Shown: positions 16,901-25,030, counted from the stretch's first letter. The stretch is 64,000 nt of DNA from Candidatus Streptomyces philanthi (GCA_018114805.1 CP073042.1:4588001-4652000); one strand, 5' to 3'. Translations and numbers: made by a program. Notes: a model not told the origin generated them from the letters alone.

Positions 16901-18155
16901 CCAGCTCGGGCAGTCGCTGCTGGGCGACGTCCTGCGCGGTGTCCTGGAGCCGGCGCAGCGAACGCACCATGGAGCGGGAGACGACGAACGCGCCGACCAG
17001 CGAGATGCCGAGTACGAGCAGGATCAGCGCACCGTTGATGAACGCGTCCTGCTTGGCCTCCGAGCGCAGCTCGCGGGCCTTCTGCTCCATCTCCGTCAGC
17101 AGCGTCTGCTCGATCTTGGACATCGCCACGAGCTTGATGCTGTCCTGGTCGTACCAGTCCATGTAGGTGCGCTTGGCGGACGCCAGGCTCTCCGGGTCGC
17201 GCACCATGCGCAGCGCGTACTTGTTGGCCGCGTTGATGTCGCTGTTGTCGCCGGTGAGCGGGTCGAGCAGCTCCGGCGTGTCACCGCTGCGGATCTCCAG
17301 GAACCGGCGGAGCGCCTGGTCTTCCTTCTCCAGCGCCGTGGAGGTGTACCGGCTGTCGATCGCCGAGAGCTTGGGCTTGTTCGGGTGCGCCAGGGCCGCG
17401 CTGATGGAGGCGCGCTGGATGGACGCGTACTCCTTGGCCGACGAGAACGTAGCCAGCGCGCGCGTCTTGTTGATCATCGCGCGGTTGCTGGTCGTCTGCG
17501 CCATGTCCTGGGAGAGCGAGAGCAGCGAGGTGATCAGCTCGTTGTACCCGAGGATCGTCTGCGAAGTGTAGTCGCGGTCCTGGTACGCCTGCTTGCGGAT
17601 CTCGTGGATCTTGTTGAGCTGCTTCTTGATGTCGATCACCGTGGACTGCACGCCGGTGATCGCCGGGTCGACCGGGTCCAGGTCGTCCGTGGCGTCGGCG
17701 AACGCGACCAGCGCCTGGTCGGTCGCCTGGCGCGGGGCGACCACCTGGTCGTCCCGGTCGTCGCCGGCGCCGGCCAGCGGCCCGGCCGACTGGTCCCGCT
17801 CCTCCTGGAGCGCGTTGGCCAGCTCGGTCGCCTGCTGCGTCATCTCGGTGAGCAGCTTCATCTGGTCGAGCTGCTCGATGTTGTCCATCGAGTTCTGGAT
17901 ACGCAGGGCGCCCAGCGTGGTGGCGGCCACCACGGGGAGGGCGAGCAGCGACACGAGGCGGGTGCTGATCTTCCAGTTACGCAGGGCTATTCGCGGCCCG
18001 GGCCCCGTGGGGCCCTTCACCTTCGGCCGCTCGCCGGATGACTCCTCGCCGCTGGGCGCGGTCGGCCGCGTACTGACATCCGCGCCGCGGTCGGTACCAC
18101 CGCGCGACTCGGGGTCCGCCGCGGCGTTGCCATCCTTCTTGAAACGTCCCTGCAC
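13947..18155 (-). CDS. cvnA: Conservon sensor-like histidine kinase CvnA, second copy
   Basis: A 1402-residue membrane sensor. Membrane segments near residues 62-84 and 370-393 enclose an extracellular four-helix-type sensing region. The DHLATRMRRNGENLLVLAG block and the ATPase domain (about 578-688; LLENATSFSSPQ, DTGIGLSPEDL) follow. The C-terminal half is low complexity and includes 14 DTGEYxxP-like units, then ends with SGLPRRVPQANLVDGTAEE and RGRLTNLRRG, shared with the first CvnA. GTG 18155 opens with MQGRFKKDG; an AGAGG site lies 12 bases upstream and the frame continues open to 18413 without better sites. Function beyond signalling is unknown. Confidence 0.9.
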   Translation of the reverse strand: MQGRFKKDGNAAADPESRGGTDRGADVSTRPTAPSGEESSGERPKVKGPTGPGPRIALRNWKISTRLVSLLALPVVAATTLGALRIQNSMDNIEQLDQMKLLTEMTQQATELANALQEERDQSAGPLAGAGDDRDDQVVAPRQATDQALVAFADATDDLDPVDPAITGVQSTVIDIKKQLNKIHEIRKQAYQDRDYTSQTILGYNELITSLLSLSQDMAQTTSNRAMINKTRALATFSSAKEYASIQRASISAALAHPNKPKLSAIDSRYTSTALEKEDQALRRFLEIRSGDTPELLDPLTGDNSDINAANKYALRMVRDPESLASAKRTYMDWYDQDSIKLVAMSKIEQTLLTEMEQKARELRSEAKQDAFINGALILLVLGISLVGAFVVSRSMVRSLRRLQDTAQDVAQQRLPELVKELSEHDPQDVDTSVESVGVHSRDEIGKVAAAFDDVHREAVRLAAEQALLRGNVNAMFTNLSRRSQGLIQWQLSLISELESREADPDQLSSLFKLDHLATRMRRNGENLLVLAGEEPGRRWTRPVPLVDVLRAAASEVEQYERIELSSVPGTEVAGRVVNDLVHLLAELLENATSFSSPQTKVKVTGHALPDGRVLVEIHDTGIGLSPEDLAAINERLASPPTVDVSVSRRMGLFVVGRLSLRHGIRIQLRPSDSGGTTALVMLPVEVAQGSGKKPVPGAPGTPGSAGAPGQSGTPAGGTPALGKAAGPGGNGAAGPATAGTGTRRQVPGSGPRAELAGGGSTPQRSKPNPSGPVPPTGTGAEPTRGGATRSGLPTRPVGASVRGNGAAGMGAGGGDFLGSGGSGNRASGSGNVPTATGDFFGGSRAGARSAAAADQGQGPGANRPALPTRGGQDAPDHEPTVAPPTGAPAGAGRSGERGGRPQLPQRGPAPELTGAVAPESTDAPPQDGGPQAPGANWGARRAAAADDWPTDGDAARDHAEIDTTPPFPRGAAGGPGDTGEFAVPTAPHGAGDTGEWVRPNTADTGGYPLPDTSDTGGYPRPAGGPGDTGEYALPSQSSGVADTGQYALPAGDTGEYPRPTDTGGYALPKGTDAYPDAYAQGTSEETGGYAAPTEAGAYPRHTDTGEYAGPDAFAGGRGDTGEYALPGGTGEYPRPADTGGYPLPERADTGEYPRPEHGQDGSGDTTQFQRPDFNGPPPGRGGAYLPQGGPGVGLGQSAHAEPAPAPEDDHLTGELPLPQGFDNGGTPIFDTIESRWFHSPQGPGPAGPAAEPAARPADPHGGAPGDEGELARSAAPPLPRREPGQQGLIPARATGQRPQATDGADAPAGAAGNAAWRSSPNDERWRRAEQVREPAAGGVTSSGLPRRVPQANLVDGTAEERPAQRRGGPQVSRAPDDVRGRLTNLRRGIQQGRQAGTDGRP
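14640..15230 (-). repeat. DTG(E/G)YxxP peptide repeats in the second CvnA
   Basis: Residues about 975-1172 of CvnA contain 12 units beginning DTGE, DTGG or DTGQ followed by an aromatic residue and usually two residues then proline (for example DTGEYALP, DTGGYPRP), plus ETGGY and GTGEY variants. Spacing is irregular, so they are protein-level repeats rather than a DNA tandem array. They lie on the cytoplasmic side and could be docking or modification sites; this is inference. Confidence 0.8.
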
Positions 18156-18688
18156 TAGCGTCGCAACCTCTGGACCAGGTGTCCCGCCGTGCGTACGGCG
18201 AAACGCTGTGAGTCGTGAGTGACCGGCGCGCTCGACCCTATCCTTGTTGCGGAGCGAGGCCACCGCCGCTCGGCGCCCCGTCTGCGCCCGCTGCGCGCCA
18301 GGTGAATCCTGTCGGCGGTCCGTGGAATTCCAGCACAGTGCCGGATGCTCCAACAAGAGCCGTGGGCCACGGTGTGGATGCGGTGACGGTACGTGGCAAC
18401 AAAGTGACCGCATGTGGAAAACAATGGCCGTGATAACGGACTTTTATGCACGTTCCGCTCGGGAGTGGTGGGTGTCCGGGTCGCGATGATCAAGAGCGGA
18501 ACGTCTGCATAGGTGAGTAATGCCGGATTCCGCCTAGGGTGATAGGTGCGCACGATGCGGCATTTGTCCGCCTCTTCGTGAGAGAACTCACATGCTGGGC
18601 GTGACTGGCCTCGCGGATTTCGGGGGAGGCGCGCGTTTAGCCTGACGCTTTACACCGTGCGCGAAAACGACAAGACGAGGCAGATCCA
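18156..18688. promoter_or_regulatory. Divergent regulatory gap between cvnA and a small peptide gene
   Basis: This 533-base gap is comparatively AT-rich (especially 18400-18600) and must hold promoters for both sides. GAATTCCAGCAC (18325-18336) is shared with the upstream region of the other cvnA. No reliable -10/-35 pair could be assigned by eye. Confidence 0.45.
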
Positions 18689-18868
18689 GTGAAGACGACG
18701 ATGATGTTCCGCAACATAGCCAACCCGCGGCGCACCACTCTCGCCCACCTCAAGGATGCCGAAGAACTCCAGACCGCGCCCGCCGAAGAGCGGCAGGCCG
18801 CCTCCGTCGAGCTGCCCGCCCAGATGGCGAACCCCCGCCGCACGATTCTCACCGAAGCACCCAAGTAG
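18689..18868 (+). CDS. Small peptide with duplicated ANPRRT motif
   Basis: A 59-residue frame from GTG 18689, with GAGG nine bases upstream, ends at TAG 18868. The peptide starts VKTTMMFRNIANPRRTTLAH, passes through an acidic, alanine-rich middle and ends MANPRRTILTEAPK. The element ANPRRT(T/I)L therefore occurs at about residues 11-18 and 47-54. It has no cysteine, no membrane segment and no signal peptide. I do not recognise a named family. Its place, divergent from a conservon receptor gene, suggests a signalling or modified-peptide role, but that is speculation. Normal codon bias, a ribosome site and internal duplication argue that it is real. Confidence 0.65.
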   Translation: MKTTMMFRNIANPRRTTLAHLKDAEELQTAPAEERQAASVELPAQMANPRRTILTEAPK

Positions 18869-19482
18869 CGGCCACCCCCCTCGTGGGCGGCGCCCCACGG
18901 CCCTCTCGGAGCCCGCCGCCCCCGTCCGCCCCACCTCGTCGCGTCCCCTGGCGTGCGGTCGCGAGCCCTGCGCGCGAGCGGCTCACACTCCCCGGCGCCC
19001 CGCCCCCGGCCGGCGACGTACGTTCCGTACGGCCACGCCGCCGGGAGGGCTGGGGTTTTCGCGTTTCCCTCCGCGTGCCCTGTCTCCCGCTGCCCGCCTT
19101 GCCCACTGTGCTCGCGCCGCCCAGGCGCGGCCGGGACCGTGCGCTGTGGCTCCGTGCTCCGCATCCGGGAGGGGGAGCCCCGCCGCGCTTTGTACGGGGG
19201 AGGGGCTGGGCCCTGTGCCCCGTGCTCTGTTCGGGAGGGGGCTGGGCTCCGTGCCCCGCCTCCTGCCGCGCGCTCCGTGCCCCGTGCCCCGTGCTCCGTA
19301 GGGGGCGGAGGGGCTGGCCCCGGGCCCCGTACACGAGAGGTGCCGCGCCCCGCACCGTTACCCGGTGCGCCGGGGCGTTGTCGCGGGGTGGCGGGCTGGG
19401 AGCGCGGCGGTGTCGAAAACGGAGCGATAGCCTGGAGCGTCAGACCTCAGCCAATGATCAGTAGTGAAGGGCAGCACTTACC
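18869..19482. other. Noncoding gap with heptamer-rich segment
   Basis: Bases 19150-19320 hold scattered GTGCCCC and GTGCTCC units, the densest run at 19270-19305. No supportable gene is seen. The last 60 bases should contain the promoter of the FAH-family gene. Confidence 0.55.
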
Positions 19483-20265
19483 GTGCGCATCGCCAGATTC
19501 TCCATCGACGCCAACGTCGCGTTCGGAGTCGTGGAGGAGGCCGCCGCCCCTGACGGCGGCCCCGTCCTCGACATCATCAAGGGGCACCCCTTCGCCGAAT
19601 TCGAACGCTCGGGCCAGAAGGTCCCGCTGGACAAGGTGCGCCTGCTGCCCCCGGTGCTCCCCAACAAGGTCGTGGCGATCGGTCGCAACTACGCGGAGCA
19701 CGCCAGGGAACTCGGCAACGAGGTGCCCGACGTTCCGGTCGCCTTCTTCAAGCCGTCCACCTCGGTGGTCGGCCCCGGCGACGCCATCGCCTACCCCTCC
19801 TTCTCGCAGGAGGTCCACCACGAGGCCGAGCTGGCCGTCGTGATCGGCAGGATGTGCCGGGAGGTCCCGCGCGAGCGGGCCCGGGACGTCATCCTCGGCT
19901 ACACCTGCGCCAACGACGTCACCGCGCGCGACGTACAGCGCCGCGAGCAGCAGTGGGCGCGGGCCAAGGGGTTCGACACCTCGTGCCCGCTGGGGCCGTG
20001 GGTGGAGACCGACGTCGAACCCGGCGACCTCGCGATCATGTGCACCGTCAACGGTGAACAGCGGCAACTCGGCCGCACCAGCGAGATGGTCCGCTCCGTC
20101 GAGGACCTGATCGTGCACATCACCGAGGCCATGACGCTGCTCCCGGGTGACGTCATCCTCACGGGCACCCCGGCTGGGATCGGCCCGCTCAACGTCGGCG
20201 ACGAAGTCGCCGTCACCATCGAAGGCATCGGCACTCTCACCAACAAGGTGATCAAGCGTGGCTAG
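19483..20265 (+). CDS. Fumarylacetoacetate hydrolase family protein
   Basis: A 260-residue member of the FAH/2-hydroxyhepta-2,4-diene-1,7-dioate isomerase superfamily, which cleaves or isomerises carbon-carbon bonds in beta-diketo acids using a divalent metal. The HHEAELAVVIGR segment gives the metal-binding acidic residues, and NDVTARDVQRR and TGTPAGIGPL are family signatures. The short N-terminal domain is that of bacterial single-domain-type enzymes. GTG 19483 is the first plausible start. Its stop overlaps the gltX start by 8 bases, so the genes are cotranscribed. The natural substrate cannot be told from sequence. Confidence 0.88.
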   Translation: MRIARFSIDANVAFGVVEEAAAPDGGPVLDIIKGHPFAEFERSGQKVPLDKVRLLPPVLPNKVVAIGRNYAEHARELGNEVPDVPVAFFKPSTSVVGPGDAIAYPSFSQEVHHEAELAVVIGRMCREVPRERARDVILGYTCANDVTARDVQRREQQWARAKGFDTSCPLGPWVETDVEPGDLAIMCTVNGEQRQLGRTSEMVRSVEDLIVHITEAMTLLPGDVILTGTPAGIGPLNVGDEVAVTIEGIGTLTNKVIKRG

Positions 20266-21724
20266 CGCATCTCCCGTACGCGTCCGTTTCTGTCCCTCGC
20301 CCACCGGCAACCCCCACGTGGGCCTGGTCCGCACCGCACTGTTCAACTGGGCGTTTGCCCGTCACCACGGCGGCACCCTGGTCTTCCGCATCGAGGACAC
20401 CGACGCGGCCCGCGACTCCGAGGAGAGCTACGAGCAGCTCCTGGACTCGATGCGCTGGCTCGGCTTCGACTGGGACGAGGGCCCCGAGGTCGGCGGCCCG
20501 CACGCCCCGTACCGGCAGTCGCAGCGCATGGACATCTATGCCGACGTCGCCCGCAGGCTCCAGGAAGGCGGCTTCGCGTACGAGTGCTTCTGCACCACCG
20601 AGGAGCTCGACGGCCGCCGCGACGCGGCCCGCAAGGCCGGCAAGCCCTCCGGGTACGACGGGAAGTGCCGCGACCTCTCGGCCGAGCAGATCGCCGTGTA
20701 CCGCGCCGAGGGCCGCACCCCGATCGCCCGGTTCCGGATGCCCGACACCCCCATCACCTTCACCGACCTGGTGCGCGGCGAGCTGACGTTCACCCCGGAG
20801 AACGTGCCGGACTTCGGCATCGTGCGCGCCAACGGGGCCCCGCTCTACACCCTCGTCAACCCGGTCGACGACGCGCTGATGGAGATCACGCACGTGCTCC
20901 GCGGCGAGGACCTGCTCTCCTCCACGCCGCGCCAGATCGCGCTGTACGGGGCGCTCGCCCAGATCGGCGTGGGCAACGGCACCGTGCCGGCCTTCGGTCA
21001 CCTCCCGTACGTCATGGGCGAGGGCAACAAGAAGCTGTCCAAGCGCGACCCACAGGCGTCCCTGAACCTCTACCGCGAGCGCGGCTTCCTCCCCGAGGGG
21101 CTGCTCAACTACCTGTCCCTGCTCGGCTGGTCGCTCTCCGAGAACCGGGACATCTTCTCCATCGAGGAGATGGTCGCCGCCTTCGACCTGTGCGACGTCA
21201 ACGCCAACCCGGCGCGGTTCGACCTCAAGAAGTGCGAGGCCATCAACGCCACCCACCTGCGTGCCCTGGCGCCCGACGAGTTCGCACACCGCCTGGTGCC
21301 CTTCCTCTTCCCGGGACGGGGCCCCAGCGACGCCGAACTCGACCTGCTCGCCAAGGCCGCTCCGCTCACCCAGGAGCGCATGGTGGTGCTCGGCGAGGCG
21401 GTCGGCATGCTCGGCTTCCTGTTCGTGAAGCCGGAGCACTTCCGGGTGGACGAGGCCGACGCGGCCAAGGTGCTCACCGAGGACGCCAAGCCGGTCCTCG
21501 AAGCCAGCATCAAGGCACTGGAGGAGCTGGCCGACTTCACGCCTGAGCCCATTCAGGCCGTGCTCCGCGAGGCGCTGGTGGATGGGCTCGGCATCAAGCC
21601 GAAGTTCGCCTTCACGCCGCTGCGGGTCGCGGTCACCGGCCGCCGGGTATCGCCGCCGCTGTTCGAGTCGATGGAACTGCTCGGCCGCGAGGAGACGCTG
21701 CGCCGGCTGCGGGCCGCGCTGTAA
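20258..21724 (+). CDS. gltX: Glutamyl-tRNA synthetase
   Basis: Class I aminoacyl-tRNA synthetase that charges tRNA-Glu (and probably tRNA-Gln before amidation, as usual in actinobacteria). The HIGH-type motif appears in FCPSPTGNPHVG and the KMSKS-type motif as KKLSKRDPQ. Length 488 is normal. GTG 20258 overlaps the preceding gene by 8 bases. Two tRNA genes for Gln and Glu lie about 560 bases downstream, which fits the synthetase's substrates. Essential and fully intact. Confidence 0.96.
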   Translation: MASASPVRVRFCPSPTGNPHVGLVRTALFNWAFARHHGGTLVFRIEDTDAARDSEESYEQLLDSMRWLGFDWDEGPEVGGPHAPYRQSQRMDIYADVARRLQEGGFAYECFCTTEELDGRRDAARKAGKPSGYDGKCRDLSAEQIAVYRAEGRTPIARFRMPDTPITFTDLVRGELTFTPENVPDFGIVRANGAPLYTLVNPVDDALMEITHVLRGEDLLSSTPRQIALYGALAQIGVGNGTVPAFGHLPYVMGEGNKKLSKRDPQASLNLYRERGFLPEGLLNYLSLLGWSLSENRDIFSIEEMVAAFDLCDVNANPARFDLKKCEAINATHLRALAPDEFAHRLVPFLFPGRGPSDAELDLLAKAAPLTQERMVVLGEAVGMLGFLFVKPEHFRVDEADAAKVLTEDAKPVLEASIKALEELADFTPEPIQAVLREALVDGLGIKPKFAFTPLRVAVTGRRVSPPLFESMELLGREETLRRLRAAL

Positions 21725-21758
21725 CCCCGCCCACGGTGCGCCCCGACGGGGCCGGCCA

Positions 21759-21800
21759 CGGCTGGCGCCGTCCCGCGGTGTGGGGCGGCGCCAGCCGTTT
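21759..21800 (+). terminator. gltX terminator
   Basis: CGGCTGGCGCCG (21759-21770) and CGGCGCCAGCCG (21786-21797) form a perfect 12-base stem with a 15-base loop, followed by TTT. It starts 34 bases past the gltX stop. Confidence 0.8.
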
Positions 21801-22281
21801 GTGCCACCGTTCCGCCGCCGGCCACCGCCCCGTTACGGCCGCGTCGCGGCTCCGTGCGGGCTGTGTTGGGTCGTGCGGCGTCGTGCCGTGGGCCAGCCCT
21901 TGTCGCCCTGCCGTCCGGCTCCGTGGGCCGGTGCGCCTGGCGGGCGTGGGCCGGGTGCGGGTGGTGGGCGTCCGCGCGGTGGGTGGGGCCGACGCTCCGT
22001 GGTTGGCGGTGCGCTCGGCGCCGTCGGGGCAGGCGGTGGCGTTCGCCGCGACGGCGCGGGTCGCTGGCGGAGGATCTGCCGCGCGCGGGCCAGGCTGGGC
22101 CGGTGCGCGGGGCGCGGCCCGCCTGGGGCGGCTGTCGAGCCGCTCACACGACCGGTATCCGTTTTGGTGCGCCGCCTCCTGTCGGGTAATGTTCTTTCTG
22201 CGCCGCCCGCCAGGGGCTGGGAAGCTCCATCGGAAAGCGCAGATCCAAACAAAAATCCCCAGCGGGGGGTTTCAGTTTTGG
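21801..22281. other. Gap before the tRNA pair
   Basis: No supportable gene; very GC-rich up to 22150, then AT-richer (22180-22280), where the tRNA promoter should lie. The short hairpin CCCC-AGC-GGGG precedes the tRNA at about 22257. Confidence 0.5.
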
Positions 22282-22353
22282 TGGGCTATGGTGTAATTGG
22301 CAGCACGACTGATTCTGGTTCAGTTAGTCTAGGTTCGAGTCCTGGTAGCCCAG
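22282..22353 (+). tRNA. tRNA-Gln (CTG)
   Basis: A complete cloverleaf can be drawn: acceptor TGGGCTA/TAGCCCA, D stem GTGT/GCAC, anticodon stem ACTGA/TCAGT around loop TTCTGGT, and T arm CTAGG-TTCGAGT-CCTGG. The anticodon CTG reads glutamine codon CAG. The 3' CCA is not encoded. Confidence 0.95.
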
Positions 22354-22394
22354 CAAGAGATCCTTCGTCTGATCTCTTGGATATGTAGTGACAA

Positions 22395-22467
22395 GCCCCC
22401 GTTGTGTAGCGGCCTAGCACACTGCCCTCTCAAGGCAGTAGCGCCGGTTCGAATCCGGTCGGGGGTA
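22395..22467 (+). tRNA. tRNA-Glu (CTC)
   Basis: Acceptor stem GCCCCCG/CGGGGGT, anticodon stem CTGCC/GGCAG around loop CTCTCAA, and T arm GCCGG-TTCGAAT-CCGGT (end pair G-U). The anticodon CTC reads GAG, the main glutamate codon in GC-rich genomes. CCA is not encoded. It is 41 bases after tRNA-Gln and probably shares its transcript. Confidence 0.95.
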
Positions 22468-22478
22468 CAAGAGAGAAG

Positions 22479-22512
22479 AAGATGGCCCCCGCATGACGCG
22501 GGGGCCATCTTT
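22479..22512 (+). terminator. tRNA operon terminator
   Basis: AAGATGGCCCCCGC, loop ATGAC and GCGGGGGCCATCTT form a perfect 14-base stem just after tRNA-Glu, ending in a short T run. Confidence 0.9.
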
Positions 22513-22650
22513 CGTTACGGGTCGCCGCGTTGTCGCGCCTGGCCGGCACGGGGCCGCGCGGTCCGGTAACCAACGTGAAGCGATTTTGCCCGGCGGTGCC
22601 CCGGCGCGGTGCGGAGTCTCACGCGACACAGCGGCATTTGCCTCCTTGCG

Positions 22651-22687
22651 GCACGGGGCGGTGATCCTGTCTGGGGGCACGGGGCGG
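22651..22687 (+). repeat. Dispersed leader repeat, copy A
   Basis: GGTGATCCTGTCTGGGGGC at 22660-22678, flanked on both sides by single GGGGC/GCACGGGG heptamer-like units. It matches four other sites in the window (32247, 36093, 39185, 62457), all on the plus strand. It lies beyond the 3' end of ndgR, in a gap without genes. Confidence 0.7.
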
Positions 22688-22736
22688 CGTCGGTGCGGTG
22701 GTGCGAGGGCGTGACGGGCGCACGGGCTGGGGGGAG

Positions 22737-23453
22737 TCAGCCCGCGCGGCGCAGGGCCTCGGAGAGGCGTAGCGCGGCGTCTATGACCGCCTGGGCGTGC
22801 ATGCGGCCCGGGTGGCGGGTCAGGCGCTCGATGGGGCCCGAGACGGAGACCGCGGCGACCAGGCGGTTTGAGGGGCCCCGTACCGGCGCCGAGACGGAGG
22901 CCACGCCCGGCTCGCGTTCGCCGATCGACTGGGCCCAGCCCCGGCGCCGTACGCCCGACAGGGCTGTCGCTGTGAAGCGCGCCCCCTGCAGGCCGCGGTG
23001 CAGCCGCTCCGGTTCCTCCCAGGCCATCAGGATCTGCGCCGCCGAACCGGCCTTCATCGGCAGCGTCGAGCCGACCGGCACCGTGTCCCGCAGTCCGGAC
23101 AGGCGTTCCGCCGCGGCGACGCAGATGCGCATGTCGCCCTGGCGTCGGTAGAGCTGGGCGCTCTCGCCGGTCACGTCGCGCAGGTCGGTGAGGACCGGGC
23201 CGGCCGTGGCCAGCAGCCGGTCCTCGCCGGCCGCCGCCGCGAGTTCGGCCAGTCGGGGGCCGAGGATGAACTGCCCCTGCATGTCCCGCGCCACCATGCG
23301 GTGGTGCTCCAGCGCCACCGCGAGACGGTGCGCCGTCGGGCGCGCGAGACCGGTCGCTGAGACCAGGTTTGCCAGGGTGGCCGGGCCGGCCTCTAGTGCG
23401 CTCAGCACCAGAGCCGCCTTGTCGAGTACGCCCACGCCGCTAGGGTTGTCCAT
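22737..23453 (-). CDS. ndgR: IclR-family regulator NdgR
   Basis: A 238-residue IclR-type transcription factor. The N-terminal winged helix carries LANLVSATGLARPTAHRLA; the C-terminal ligand domain includes VPVGSTLPMKAGSAAQILMA. Its N-terminus MDNPSGVGVLDKAALVLSAL and divergent position before leuCD match NdgR, which in Streptomyces controls leucine synthesis and amino-acid-dependent growth and antibiotic production. ATG 23453 is chosen over 23474 because it gives the usual N-terminus. The 146-base divergent gap should hold its binding site. Confidence 0.93.
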   Translation of the reverse strand: MDNPSGVGVLDKAALVLSALEAGPATLANLVSATGLARPTAHRLAVALEHHRMVARDMQGQFILGPRLAELAAAAGEDRLLATAGPVLTDLRDVTGESAQLYRRQGDMRICVAAAERLSGLRDTVPVGSTLPMKAGSAAQILMAWEEPERLHRGLQGARFTATALSGVRRRGWAQSIGEREPGVASVSAPVRGPSNRLVAAVSVSGPIERLTRHPGRMHAQAVIDAALRLSEALRRAG

Positions 23454-23459
23454 GCAACG

Positions 23460-23479
23460 ATACTCGCGTCTCACAGTAT
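23460..23479. promoter_or_regulatory. Inverted repeat between ndgR and leuC
   Basis: ATACT (23460-23464) and AGTAT (23475-23479) are inverted around a 10-base spacer, seven bases upstream of the ndgR start codon. NdgR is known to bind upstream of leuC, so this is a candidate site, but the arms are short. Confidence 0.35.
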
Positions 23480-23599
23480 GAAACGCAAGTTCAAATTCTC
23501 ACGGCAGCCGCCAGGCTGGAGGTGGCGCCGGGAACTCATGGCGGCGCTCCCGCGAACACACGAGTTGGGTCGGCAGCGACGCCGACCGGAGGGACAGCG

Positions 23600-25024
23600 A
23601 TGGGACGGACACTGGCGGAGAAGGTCTGGGACGATCACGTCGTTCGGCGCGCCGAGGGCGAGCCCGACTTGCTCTTCATCGATCTGCACCTGCTGCACGA
23701 GGTGACCAGCCCGCAGGCGTTCGACGGGCTCCGCAAGGCGGGGCGGCGGGTGCGGCGTACCGACCTCACCATCGCGACCGAGGACCACAACACCCCCACC
23801 CTCGACATCGACAAGCCCATCGCGGACCCCGTATCCCGCACCCAACTGGAGACGCTGCGCAAGAACTGCGCGGAGTTCGGTGTCCGGCTGCACCCGTTGG
23901 GCGATGTCGAGCAGGGCGTGGTGCACGTCGTGGGGCCGCAGTTGGGGCTGACCCAGCCGGGCACCACGGTGGTGTGCGGGGACAGCCACACCTCCACGCA
24001 CGGTGCGTTCGGCGCCCTCGCGTTCGGCATCGGCACCTCGCAGGTGGAGCACGTGCTGGCCACCCAGACGCTGCCGCTGGCCCCGTTCCGGACGATGGCC
24101 ATCGCCGTCGAGGGCGAACTGCCCGCGGACGTGACCGCGAAGGACCTGATCCTCGCGGTCATCGCGAGGATCGGCACCGCTGGCGGTCAGGGCTATGTCA
24201 TCGAGTACCGCGGCGAGGCCATCGAGAAGCTGTCGATGGAAGCGCGGATGACCGTGTGCAACATGTCCATCGAGGCCGGCGCGAGGGCCGGGATGATCGC
24301 CCCAGACGAGACCACCTTCGCCTATCTCAAGGGCCGCGACCACGCGCCCCGTGGCGAGCAGTGGGACGAGGCGGTGGCGTACTGGCGCACCCTGCGCACC
24401 GACGAGGACGCCACCTTCGACCGCGAGGTGGTCATCGACGCGACAACGCTGGCCCCGTTCGTCACCTGGGGCACCAATCCGGGGCAGGGTGCCCCGTTGT
24501 CGGCGTCCGTGCCCGACCCCGCCTCGTACGCGGACGTCAGCGAGCGACAGGCGGCCGAAAAGGCCCTGGAGCACATGGGGTTGACGGCCGGTCAGGCGCT
24601 GCGCGACATCCGCGTGGACACCGTTTTCGTCGGGTCGTGCACCAACGGCCGGATCGAGGACCTGCGCGCGGCCGCCGCCGTGCTGGAGGGGCGCCAGGTC
24701 GCCGAGGGGGTCCGGATGCTGGTGGTTCCGGGTTCGGTACGGGTGGCCCTTCAGGCGGTGCAGGAGGGCCTGGACAAGGTCTTCACCGCGGCCGGGGCCG
24801 AATGGCGGCACGCCGGGTGCTCGATGTGCCTGGGCATGAACCCCGACCAGCTCGCTCCCGGCGAGCGTTCCGCCTCCACCTCCAACCGCAACTTCGAGGG
24901 GCGTCAGGGGGAGGGCGGGCGCACGCACCTGGTCTCGCCCCAGGTCGCCGCCGCCACCGCCGTGCGCGGCAGCCTCGCCGCGCCCGCCGACCTCGCTCCG
25001 TCAACCACTCCCGTGGGGGTCTGA
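23600..25024 (+). CDS. leuC: 3-isopropylmalate dehydratase large subunit
   Basis: An aconitase-family [4Fe-4S] enzyme that, with LeuD, isomerises 2-isopropylmalate to 3-isopropylmalate in leucine synthesis. The cluster cysteines are in VFVGSCTNGRIEDL and GCSMCLGMNPD. GDSHTSTHGAFGALAFGIGT is a family signature. ATG 23600 follows GGAGGGACAGCG, which excludes longer in-frame starts (23522). Length is 474 residues. leuD begins 7 bases after its stop. Confidence 0.96.
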   Translation: MGRTLAEKVWDDHVVRRAEGEPDLLFIDLHLLHEVTSPQAFDGLRKAGRRVRRTDLTIATEDHNTPTLDIDKPIADPVSRTQLETLRKNCAEFGVRLHPLGDVEQGVVHVVGPQLGLTQPGTTVVCGDSHTSTHGAFGALAFGIGTSQVEHVLATQTLPLAPFRTMAIAVEGELPADVTAKDLILAVIARIGTAGGQGYVIEYRGEAIEKLSMEARMTVCNMSIEAGARAGMIAPDETTFAYLKGRDHAPRGEQWDEAVAYWRTLRTDEDATFDREVVIDATTLAPFVTWGTNPGQGAPLSASVPDPASYADVSERQAAEKALEHMGLTAGQALRDIRVDTVFVGSCTNGRIEDLRAAAAVLEGRQVAEGVRMLVVPGSVRVALQAVQEGLDKVFTAAGAEWRHAGCSMCLGMNPDQLAPGERSASTSNRNFEGRQGEGGRTHLVSPQVAAATAVRGSLAAPADLAPSTTPVGV

Positions 25025-25030
25025 TCAGGT

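Noticed and set aside
22195..22353. T-box or other riboswitch before the tRNA genes
   Set aside because: The AT-richer stretch has no recognisable riboswitch core and leads only to tRNAs.
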